Assembly (NCBI GenBank): GCA_037576215.1
Contig: JBANDB010000006.1
Coordinates: forward strand, 5,208,001 to 5,272,000
Source: Armillaria gallica
Lineage: Eukaryota > Basidiomycota > Agaricomycetes > Agaricales > Physalacriaceae
Reading direction: 5' to 3'
DNA: 64,000 bases
Part shown: in pieces, positions 46,495 to 56,790 of the stretch
Layout of the letters: each line of letters begins with the position of its first letter
Position numbering within the stretch: the stretch's first letter is position 1
Position numbers and translations under genes: made by a program
Notes under the pieces: generated by a model
Seen by the model: the letters and a program-made list of their open reading frames with translations, nothing else
Databases searched by the model: none
What the model was told of the DNA's origin: nothing

Positions 46495-48327
46495 ATGCCG
46501 AAACGCGGACCTAAACGCCAGAAGACCTCAGCTGACGACAATGCGAGTAAGGACGATGAAGAGAGAAGGCTGGAGAGCTTACTTTTTGGGGTACCGTATG
46601 TCCCGGCAGGTGAGGAGATTGTGCTAGAAGACGAAGACGGGGTGAGGATGAGAATGGGAAGGAACTTCAGAACCTTACGGACGGAGACGTGTGTGGTTAT
46701 CTTTTTACCGTTATCGTGATAATCTAATTTGTGTGTTTTTTTCCAAGTTGTTCTTTGTAGATGATGAAGCTGGTCCTTCTGGCGATATTGGCAGGGATGA
46801 GGAAGACGACGACGAGGAAAATGAGGAAGAAAAAGGGAGCGATGATGAAGGCAACGATAGTGATGATGAGGAAGCAGAGCCTGCACGGCGACCCGAACCC
46901 ATACTCTCCTCTCGCAAAAAACCAGCATGGACAGACCCCTCAGACCCTCCCGTTGTGTCCCTTGTAGCGTCCAAGCGCTCCCGAAAGCTCCGTGACGCGC
47001 CCTCAGAAACGACGCTGTCAGGCCGAGAGTACGAGTCCCGCCTTCGCCGCCAATTTGAGCGCATACATCCAGCTCCAGCATGGGCTAAGAAGCGGCGGCG
47101 CGAAGGCGAAGATGAAGACGACAACGACGACAGCCTATTCACGTCAACGGCGGGAATACTGTCGCGGCAGAGTCGACGCACACTGTCGCCTGGGATTCTC
47201 GCCATCGAGCGACTCCGAGACGCCAATCAGTCTTCACAAAAAGCCGACGTCAAATCGCTCGCCTTTCATCCCAGCGAGCGTGTCCCCGTACTCGCAGTCG
47301 GCACATCGGACCGTCGAGTGCGCTTGTACAACGTTGACGGACACACCTCGCCACTCCTGCAAACGCTGCATATACCCACCATTCCCTTCACGTCCCAATC
47401 CTCCGTCTCCTTCCATCCATCAGGGACGCATCTCCTCCTTACTGGCAACCGTCCGTACTACGCCGTGTATGACCTCCAGTCTGGGGCTCTCAAAACACAC
47501 AACGGGCTATGGGGAACGCGATTCTCCACCCCGGGAATTGCCAAGGCGGAGTGCATGGAGATAACAGCATTTTCGCCCACCGGTGAAATGCTCGCTGTGG
47601 CCGGCAGAGGGGGGAACGTGCATCTTGTGGACTGGCGCAGCGGGGGCGGGCAGGTTGTCGGGACACTCAAGTGCGCGGCGGGCGGCGGGATTCGGGAGCT
47701 GTGGTGGACAAGGACGGGGAGGAGGAGGGCCTGGCGGTGCTTTCGGGGGATGCCGAGGTTTGCTTATGGGATGTTGGTCAGCGACGTTGTCTAAGACGAT
47801 GGCGGGATGAGGGCGGGTTCAGAGGGGCGGGCCGGGCCATGGCCGGGACCAGCGGGTGGATGGCTATTGGGTAAGCTCCATTCCCCTTCATCACGTACTT
47901 GTCATTGAAATGCAGATGATTATCAAGTTCAAATTCGGGGTTGGTGAATATGTACTCCGCCGACGCATTCGCTGGCACCAGTAGCACCGCCCAACCAAAA
48001 CCGACTAAAACTATCGGCAATTTGACCACTGCGATATCAACATTACGCTTTAACCACGACGCGCAGTTAATGGCTATAGCAAGCCGGGAGAAGAAAGATG
48101 CTATGAAACTGGTCAGTTGTTCCCGTCCCTTGCCTTCATTCATTCATTACCATTCATTTTAGATACATCTTCCATCTCTCACAGCCTTCTCCAACTGGCC
48201 TACATCAAGTAGTCCTATTGGACACGTCACCGCTGTAGACTTCTCTCCGCGAAGCGATTATCTGGCTATTGGGAACACCAAAGGAAGGGTGCTGCTATAT
48301 CACCTAAAGGACTACGGCAAGGCGTGA
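46495..48327 (+). CDS. UTP18: U3 snoRNP WD-repeat protein Utp18
   Basis: Exons 46495-46688, 46748-47870, 47928-48111 and 48163-48327. The N-terminal RRLESLLFGVPYV and DLFFVDDEA, the acidic DDDEENEEE stretch, WD repeats (LAVGTSDRRVRLYNVDG; LSGDAEVCLWDVGQRRC) and the C-terminal LPSLTAFSNWP with GHVTAVDFSPRSDYLAIGN are characteristic of Utp18. In yeast Utp18 is an essential part of the UtpB subcomplex of the small-subunit processome and helps bring the exosome/Mtr4 to pre-rRNA in the nucleolus. Two net -1 frame changes interrupt the exons: near 46645 (DGVR to DENGKELQN) and near 47700 (IRELWW to DGEEEGLAVL), both in G-rich runs. Since the gene is probably essential and otherwise perfect, consensus deletions are the likely cause. 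Converges on SPO22/ZIP4 with 254 bp between stops. Confidence 0.88.
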
Positions 48328-48581
48328 TTTCATGGTAAAAGTAGAATCAGCATCATATGATATTATTGCCGTGACAAGTAAAAGTATGCGTATGATGATT
48401 ACCCATAATGACGATACATTCATAAGAGGGGACACAGGGTAACAGAACAGTCGGCGCTACGTCAAACAGAAGGCGGCGCGAGATCACAGATCAAGAACAA
48501 GGGAACAAAGAACAAAGACGGAGGCAAAGAAGCAACAAGACCAAAGAGCCAGAGCCACAACAGACGAGAAGCATCGCACTT

Positions 48582-51500
48582 TTACCCAGTCGAACATCTC
48601 TCCAACAAGCGCGTATACGTATCCGAGATCTGACCCATCACAGGTCAGCTCCACTTCCCAGATATACAAAAACAATCAAAAACATACCTTTTCTGCTCGT
48701 TCCTTTCCCCCAGGCACGTACCTACAAATAACCGTGCTCGATTCGAACCATCTTTTAGCTTCATCAAACGCCGATGACCTACATATACACACAATGCACA
48801 TAAGCTCCAAGCGAGTGATAGGAAAAGGAAATCAGACTCTAGACATTCAAACCCAACGTTATACGCCGTGCTCAATAACCAGAAACGCTCGTCCATGGGG
48901 TAAGGCTACGAGGGGGAGGTGGGGGAGAAGGGTTAACAACACCGTGAAACCACAAACCGCTCACCTCATCGCTTCCAACACTCCCCTCAATAACTCCGAC
49001 AGCCTGCTCGACGTACCCAACCGCCTTAAGCCGATCATTCCTCGCTATCATAATCGTGCACAGTGCCCTCAGCCACCTCGAGAACTTGTCAATCGAGAGC
49101 GAGTTATGATCGAGGCTCGCGCGGAGGATGGACTGGTTGGTTTTGCTCGACAAACAGAACAATCCAAACAACGGCAACGACTCACCTCCAGCCCCACGTA
49201 AAGAACTGCCGGATTTAGTTTATGTAGCAGTCAAAAGTAGTTTTGATACGTACTATTGATCGGGCAATCCTTCCTCACCCACTAAGACGGATGTCCCAAA
49301 TAAGCCGCGGATCAGGAGGGAGAGCGGCCAACGGGAAAGAGAAACCTTACAAGAATATCCGCAATCGCTTCGTACGTGCTCGCCGCTAACGGGCCAGCCT
49401 TAACCGTATCCTAACCAAGAAACGTTATGCAAGTCCAACAAAAGTAAAGCACCAAACTTACTCCAACGACCCTGCCCACCGCCTCCCACTCCCCTAGCCT
49501 GACCAACATCTCCACCTCAAACACCCTCAGCGTGTGCAAAAAATACCCCACCCTCACAAGATCATTCTCATCCGTAATCACTCCCTTCCCCTGGATCTCC
49601 TCAACCCTCTCCCGACATGTCTTGATTTCCGAGGATATATCACGTATCCGGGCCTTTTTGTCACGAGTACCAGGTCCAGATAAGGGGGAAAACACGGAAA
49701 AATAAAAGGGAAAAAGCCTTCTCACATTCATATTGGTCTCCGAGTCGGGTTCCCGAGATTGCCGGAGTGCGAAGACTAGAGTGAAAAGATAAAAATGGGG
49801 TTAAGTGGGAAAGGGAAGGGTTGAGGGAGACTCACTCCGGCCGGAGACTCCGGAGAACGACGCTATGATGAGATGTAAATAAACTTCCGCATCGACGTCT
49901 ACAGGTGATGCCGATGATGCCTGGCAACACGTTTCTAGCAGCTGGAAAAATATCGTATGAATCAGTCATCCCATCCCCTCATCCACATCCCTTAATTACT
50001 CACATCTCGTGCTATATCAAACAAATCCGAGATCCGCTCCTCGCAGCCCGAACCTTCCCATTCCGAACACCCTTGTACAGCGCAGTTGAATGCTGTTCTC
50101 CATAACCACGAGACATCTTTGGTTATCAGATTCAGCGCCTTTTGAGCGTTGGCAGCTTCGATGAGGATCTTCGCTTTTGGGGTGAAATTTTATTATTCTA
50201 ATTTATCCAACACGTTGGGTACGAGGGTCAACTTACCCGTCTGGAAATGCTCCACCATCGTACCGATAAGGACTGGTCTGGGATTCAATTAACGAGAGAA
50301 GGGCAAGGCAAGGGGCGGAAAACATCCGACGCACTTATCAGCGGCAGGCTCGGTAAGCAATCTGAGCACAAGTTTGATGATGCACCGAAGCAACGACATC
50401 GCTTCCAGTACAGTCTCACCGCCCTTTGAAAGTTTCAGGGTCTTGAGAAGAGCTTCCAGGGCAGCTAGAAGGATCCGCCTGTTCTCGGACTCATGTGAAA
50501 TCTGCGTGGCTAGAAGGAGCATCTTTCGGTCGAAATCTTGTGATTTCATCATGTCCTGGACAGCTCTAATGGCTAGAGGAGTGGTAACGTCATGCGATGA
50601 AGCGCTCATTGTAAGAACAGAACAAAAACGGACCTTCATCATCGATGCCTTGGCAGAGTAGAATGAATGCTTCAAACTCCAGTTCCTCCGTGTAACGATC
50701 AACCGCTTACCTTGATGAACAGCAGTTAGGAATATAACATAATGGGTAGCTGCTTCGGTGATGGGACAGCGGCGGATGACGGCGGAAGCTTTGGCATACT
50801 CCCGGTGCTCAATATAACAAAGTGCCGCTTTCCGGTGACATTTCGAGTTACTTGTCGGGCAGTTCTCTCGGAATAGCTTGTGACTACCGGCAATAAACCA
50901 ATCTGCCGCGTCCGACCATCTCTTTGCGTGATAGTGACGATCACCATATTGCCATAAAAGCTAAAAAAGAAAAAAAGGGGCACGAGGGGAGTTATATTGC
51001 CAAAAAAAAAAAGCGGATAAAGCGAATAAGAGAAACGCACCGTAAGACATGCTGTTGCCGGTACACTCGGAAGTTCGTAGTCTGCTTCGCAAATGGCTAA
51101 AAGGAGGGCGATGAGATATTTCCAATCAGTCGGGGGATGCGTAGCTGGAAGGTTCACTGACATGTGAACGTTGAATCGATGGCCGCCATTGCTCTGGCGT
51201 GGTCTTCGTCCTTTGAGCAGTGAACGATCAGCGAGAGAAGCAGTCGGTCAACATGACCACAAGACCGGTCAGGATATGCTAGAGCCCGTTTCAGACAGTG
51301 CTGATTGACGGCAGTAACGAGGGCGCTGGAGCACGGAACCTGTTTAGCATTTGCTTTACCTGAGACACATGTACTAACTGTTGGTGGCTGATTGTTCGCA
51401 AGTCCTGTAGAACGCTGACATGCTGTGAGCATGCCTATCTAGGCTACGTCGAAAGCACCGAGCTTACTCAGTTATTCGAGACTCCGTTAATTCCATGTGA

Positions 51501-53257
51501 TCAATTATAGACTTGAATGCTAAACGAAAGATATCAGGTTAGCGATATATAACAGCCAAGTTGAAATATGCATCAGTCGGATCGTTTTACGTGCACTGAC
51601 CATCTAACAGAGCTGGATCGCCAGCTTTCCGCCGTTTAAGAATAGCCAATCGCAGCCATCGAAGTTCTTGATATTCGGAGCTTGCCTATTAAGATTTCAG
51701 GGTGGGGAGGAGTCGAGAGCGCTAAGTGAACCTACGGGATCATCTGAGGAATCTATGGATGGGACGAGTTCGTCAAGTGTTGCTTCTGCTCTGTCGTACG
51801 ACCCCGAAAGGAAATACGCTCTTGCTGCATATGCTTCTTGAGCCGCGACAGTCTGAGTAGGATGCAAGGCACAAGACACAGACCTAGAGTTCTCAGCATC
51901 GATATCTGATAAACCATCGTGAGAGTCGGTACTGAATAGCGAGGGCTGTACACGACCTTTAGTTGTGGCACGCCGGATACGGCCGAATCATCTAGTTGGT
52001 CCGCCATGGTGAATGCCTTCTGTAACCACACCACCGCATCTGCAGGCTTCGTTCCGTTGTTGTCCGAAGTGGCGTGGCTTTTTAATATGGCCTTCCCAAT
52101 GCCATGGAACTTGGTAGCCAGAAGAGTACGCTGATAGTTGATGTGAACAAGGGGGGCGAATCATTATTCCTAAAGCGGACTTACATCATGAGGTGGTAGC
52201 AGAGCGAGACGCTGGTCATCGTCTGTTGTGATACATACACGTGAGAGCCATTTCGGCATTCCTTTTAGAACGGAACACACCTGTTATCTTTGAGGCCATG
52301 AAATCAGCCACTGTATGATTTCCTTCCTTCCATGCCTGAAAGGGCAGGATGATCAGTACGGGCTGTGTCGGCAGGGGAGAGAAACCCTACAGCCTCCATT
52401 CGACTAGAGAAGTAGACTACTATAGCACGCGCTCTAGCCTGGCGATGCGTTCCATCCGGGTCTGGCGCGTTTCGCAGAGCTCTTCAAACTAAAACCAAAG
52501 TGTGCAATGGGTACAAAAAAAGATGATCAGTATATTAACCTTTGCGGCGCTAGTGAGCACACTGCCAGCGATATCGATGTTTCCGAGTTCTGACATTAAA
52601 CTGATTCAAACTCAGCATGGAATAATACAAGAGAAGGCGGACCTGAGAGGGTGGCGCCCGTCTTGCTTGCCATCTGGAGAACATGGAGAAGGGCTAATAA
52701 AGGATAAGCTACGCAGCAGGGAAACGGCCTGGATACAACACATTCTATCCCCGGCTTCGGTTCTAACCCTGCTTCAACGAGACGGAAAGCGGCAAGTCTG
52801 ACTGCAGCCACGGAACGAATAAGCGACAGAAAGATCAAACAAATGCTGCAAGGGTGCTTACGTGCCGCGACAACAGCCCGGCCGTCGTCCTCGGGGCATT
52901 TGCGGACTAGACTTGATATGTTCCACAGATTGACACCTTCAATGGATTTGTAGATAATATGCCAACAGAATGGAAAAAACGCGCCTTCCTGATCCAGTCC
53001 GTCAGCGAGCTCGGCGCAGTCTCTCGGTCTCTGTTCCGTAAACGATTCTGCCAGAGAGGCGACCCGATGGAGATTCTTCACCAGTGTCGGTCGCACCGCC
53101 GGGCTCGTGTCGTCGAGCTGGGATTTCGCGCTTATCAGCAGGTCTGGGCGACGCGGCAGTTAGCTCGTTGCGTACAGCGCTGGCGACGCCGCTCACCCTG
53201 GATAGACTGGAAGGTCTGCTGCAGACCGTGAGCCGACCGTTTCTTGGCCGTCGACAT
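48582..53257 (-). CDS. ZIP4: Meiosis protein SPO22/ZIP4-like (TPR)
   Basis: Many exons separated by roughly 50-65 bp introns. The start at 53257 gives MSTAKKRSAHGLQQTFQSIQ, a 53-bp intron (donor 53196, acceptor before 53143), then DLLISAKSQLDDTSPAVRPT. Further blocks are GVNLWNISSLVRK, VRLAAFRLVEAGLEPKPGIE, LQMASKTGATLS, QAFTMADQLDD-type helices, MKSQDFDRKMLLLATQISHE, VLEAMSLLRCIIKLVLRLL, FSRWLRALCTIMIARNDRLK, YVEQAVGVIE, DERFWLLSTAYNVGFECL and the end FDEAKRWFESSTVICRYVP. This order matches the SPO22/ZIP4 family. Zip4 is a TPR scaffold of the ZMM/SIC complex that promotes class I crossovers and synapsis in meiotic prophase. Middle exon borders were not all fixed. It shares an 80-bp divergent promoter with the gene at 53338. 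Confidence 0.85.
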
Positions 53258-53337
53258 CAAGGGCCCAGGTCACGTCGTCACGGTCACACCACTTCCATTT
53301 GTCGCCTCAGCCTTGACTGTTTCATTTACAGCTGGCA
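53258..53337. promoter_or_regulatory. Very short divergent promoter region (ZIP4 / small membrane protein)
   Basis: Only 80 bases separate the two start codons, which point away from each other. TTTCATTTACAG just before the plus-strand ATG could also be a splice acceptor, in which case the plus-strand gene has a non-coding first exon inside the ZIP4 5' region. Confidence 0.5.
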
Positions 53338-53840
53338 ATGGATGCTGGAATCCCCCCTCCTGCCGATGCTGTCGAGCGGGCCAAGACTGTGGGTCGCTTC
53401 CCCCCGGTGCTTGGTTGTAAAAATTTCGATGTCGGTTTATTCTAGGAAGGTCGCAAGGAAGGACTTTTTGCGGGTCTGACTTCGGCGTTAGCCTCAGGCG
53501 AGCGTCTCTCACCACACCCGTTGTTGCTTGCTTGCTTACTTGCTATCGCCCAGGTCTCATTGGTGCCAAGTTCATGGGCCTCAACCGGAATAAAACTGTC
53601 GTCACCATCGTCCGTGAGTCAGTTGGCGTATATATCACACCCCCAACATAACACCAATTTCGCCAGTATCGGGTGCCTTGTCCGGGTATTATTTCACAGA
53701 GGTCTGCCGTCTCCTGCGATGGAGCCATCTGGAGGGCTGACGTATATCAGGCATTCACCCAAACAGCCCTTAAGCAACTCCAAGTAGAGTGGGAGAAGCG
53801 TCAAAAGGAACCATCGCAGGGCGAGGAACCGCCGGCATAA
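53338..53840 (+). CDS. Small glycine-zipper membrane protein, Agaricomycetes type
   Basis: Coding parts: MDAGIPPPADAVERAKTVG, then EGRKEGLFAGLTSALAS, GLIGAKFMGLNRNKTVVTIV, LSGALSGYYFTE, and AFTQTALKQLQVEWEKRQK to the TAA at 53840. The small-residue-spaced segments (GLTSALASGLIGAK and LSGALSGYYF) look like two short transmembrane helices with glycine-zipper packing, as in fungal proteins of mitochondrial or other inner membranes whose function is not established. The intron after LAS starts with GC (CAG|GCGAGC) and ends CCCAG. The next has a GTGAGT donor, and the last runs GTCTGC...ATCAG. The first intron is unsettled (about 39 bp as drawn, very short). About 100 residues. Confidence 0.6.
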
Positions 53841-54882
53841 CCGGTGGAAACCGTGCCTCAAAATCCATTTTGTCGTGGAAACCAAGGTGAAAAGGCAAAT
53901 ATGTATGGCGCGGACCCTGTAATACTTACCGCTGTATGCATATGATGGGAGAACCAACTTCTTTTCTACCTCAATTGTGTCGTATACGTTAAGTAAACAC
54001 TGCGAGCTTCGAAATCTTTTTTTTTCTTCTGCTGTCCCGGCGCGGTGTCAAGTTATTGGACACTACGCCGTGCCCCTCTTCCTGGCACCGAACCACAAGT
54101 GTCATGGTATGCAAATACCATTTTCCCTGGGCAACGGGTAACTTGTACTAAGTGAGTCAGACAGAAGACAATTCCAACCCCCCAACTCGCGATAGAAAGG
54201 AGGGGTGGGGGCTAGGTTGGTCCCGATGCAGACGTAGGTAATTCCGAATCCGTGATACATTCAATCCCTTGTTGATAAATCAATAGCTCGGACGCTTTAT
54301 CAATTCCTGAACTTTGTCTGATTCAAACAGCACTGGAAAACTGTGGAGCTGTACATAGCCCTACGGTTGTTAAAGCAGACGTTCCACCTTCCATCCACCG
54401 TTTCCAATATATTGACAGGACCCATTACCCCTTTCGAGATTCTGCACATGCAAGAGGGTTAATACGAGGAATCATAGATAAGGTTTACAGACCTCTCATT
54501 TTAGCCGACTACGGAACGAGCCGCTGCGACTTGCACTGTCCATGTTCCGGACGGTCTTAGCTCTTTGTCTTGAATCAATATCATTAGGAGCCGAGTGCGG
54601 GAGGGTATTTCGTTACATTGCAAACCCATTCCCGAGCTGTCAAACTATCCTACAATTTCAGGGTAAGGAAGGAGTTACTTATAGCGACGATGGATGTAAA
54701 TACAACAGAATAAATGAGATAATGCGTATGTATGTATGTATGTATGTATGAGTGTAATGCAATTGCGATGATTGATGGGAATGCAAAGTATGTGCGATGA
54801 ATGTCCTGAGGATGTTGCGTGGGGAACATGATGGACTAGTCGTAAAACGCGAAGAAGCTTTTGAATATTATCATTACTTTCT
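53841..54882. other. Intergenic, no gene seen
   Basis: About 1 kb between the small membrane protein and the cyclin stop codon. It contains a (TATG)n microsatellite at 54726-54751 near the likely cyclin 3' UTR and otherwise no recognisable feature. Confidence 0.4.
54726..54751. repeat. (TATG)n microsatellite
   Basis: Six consecutive tetranucleotide units (TATG/GTAT register), about 26 bases. It lies roughly 130 bases beyond the cyclin stop codon, on its 3' side. Confidence 0.9.
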
Positions 54883-56790
54883 TTAATACCCGCGAGCGCG
54901 ATACCAATTATCGTGATGGGGTGTATAGCGAGGCGGCGAGCGCGGGGCTGTAGAGTAAAACTGGATGCCCGGGGGGCCAGCATTAGCGAAGGGAGCGGGG
55001 ATAGGACTAGGCGTATTATCATTAGTGTAGTGACGGCTGGGCTGGGGGTGATGGAGGGGCGGTAGAACGACCTGGTGCGTCCATGCCGTTTCGTGCAAGT
55101 GGGGAAGTACATGCGAGCCGTCGAGATTCATATGCACGTCATTCGGACTCGTCGATGCAGACTGGATGTTCACCGGCATCGATGTACGCTGCGAATAACA
55201 AGGAGCACTCGACGACGGCGGCGGAGGCTGGTGATACCGCAGCCTGGGCCGACGATAGCGGTCTTCCTCATCCATAGGCGAGCCAGTCAGGGTATAAAAG
55301 TACAGATTCTAGAAAAAAGATGACGCATTAGCCATGACAGAGAAGATAGCGAAAAGAAAGGATTCTGACCTCAGGAACAGCATTCCGAGTGCCTTCGCTC
55401 GCATGATACGCCGTAACGAGCGTCTGAGGAACGGTGTCCCGTTTAATCGGTACCCAAGGCGAAGACGACGAGGAGGTCGGTGCCCGCGAAGGAGATTGCA
55501 AAGACATCTTGGCGAATGACTGGAGGCCTTCGAGCGGCGAATGCGAACCAGTGGACGAACCCGAGGACTCTGGAATCTGAAGGGAGATTGCAGCGGGCCG
55601 TTTGGAAGGGAACTGGGAGAAACTCGCGCTCGTGGGAGAGAAAGCGGCCTCTGCGGTACGCTTCGAACCTGACTTTGGCGGAGGCGGGTAATCGGGACGG
55701 GAGATCTGATTGGGCGAGGTAGACCGGGCGCGAGGTGCAGGAATAGCGTAGCGGGAGGAGTAACTTCGTGTGGAGGGCGAGCTGGTGGCGGCTAGCCGCG
55801 ACGACCGGGCCGGCGCGCGTGATTTCCGGAAATGGCGGCAGTCTCGCTCCTTTGCGAGCACAAGTCCCTTGAGCAGACTCAACCAACACTCGTACGTCTT
55901 TTTGTCGACATACAGATTGAAGTCGACGCCCATGAGAAACTCCCGCTCCATTCGGTTTATCTCGGGCAGCTCGATGCCAGACACCTCGGACCATGTTTTA
56001 TTCGTATATGTATTGCTGAAAAGTATGTCAGACGTGTCACGACGCGTAAACGGGGGAACTTACTCGTCAAGAAATTTGTTCGCCATCATGAGTGCAGCCA
56101 CGGCTATTCGGAATTCACTGCCAGCCTGGGCCGGGGTGCCGTTGTTTCGGTCTTTGAGTCGGTAGATGTAGTGCAGTGAGAGGACAATGACGGAATGTGA
56201 GACCTGGGTTGTCTCGAGGAGTTTCTGCATGAACTGCACAAAGGTGGGCGTCGCGACGAGCTGGAGGTTGCTCGCCGTCACGGGCCGGTTGAGAAAGGGC
56301 GAATTTGGGGGAGACGACGCGAACCAAAGATAGCAGATCATCTCGCAAGTTTTCTCTGCAATGAAGCGTGCTGAACGCGTCCGCGAGACGTCCAGCCAGT
56401 CAATGGACATGTCGAACGCGGGCGGTTTCGCGGTGGTTGCAAGTGGAGGAAGGCGAGTGGGCTCTGGAGAATAAGTCGGTGGCGGGACGTCGTCTGGTGG
56501 AGTTACTAAAACAAGTCAATATTTCGCGTTCAGTAAATGAGCAAAAAGTTGGACGCACGGGGCGGCATTGCCGACGCTAAATGGCGAACCGAGAGCTGAC
56601 GGTCAAAGTGGGCTATTGAAGGCAGCGTCGGGTGGTGCTGCACCTTTCTCCGCTCAAAGGTTGAGGTCATCGGTGGTGTAAGGGGCACGTCCTTGGGCCG
56701 CCAGTGCAGCGACCAGGACGACAGGAGCTCGGTGGGCAGGGCATTCATGGTGCAGGAATGGGGGATGGAGGACGGTGTATAAAAGGCCAT
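54883..56790 (-). CDS. Pho80-family cyclin (PCL/CLG1-like)
   Basis: Four exons: 56790-56559, 56505-56064, 56015-55370 and 55308-54883, totalling 582 codons including the stop; introns are 48-61 bp. The cyclin fold starts around RFIAEKTCEMICYLWF and includes FMQKLLETTQVSHSVIVLSL, YIYRLKDRN, RIAVAALMMANKFLDD and TWSEVSGIELPEINRMEREF followed by LYVDKKTYECWLSLL. This matches the Pfam Pho80-type cyclin family, whose members bind Pho85-like CDKs in phosphate signalling, polarity or cell-cycle control. After the domain, about 340 residues are Ser/Pro-rich and probably disordered, ending in SPPRYTPHHDNWYRARGY. The first 75 residues, with LSSWSLHWRPKDVPLTP, are poorly conserved; the start at 56790 is the first ATG of the open exon, and MNALPTELL further in is an alternative. 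Confidence 0.88.

Noticed and set aside
46711..47226. Minus-strand Ser-rich frame opposite UTP18
   Set aside because: Antisense shadow of the acidic Asp/Glu stretch of Utp18.
46691..48327. Programmed ribosomal frameshifting in UTP18
   Set aside because: Two independent net -1 events with no slippery heptamer or downstream structure that I can see, and CHS7 shows the same pattern; sequence error is simpler.
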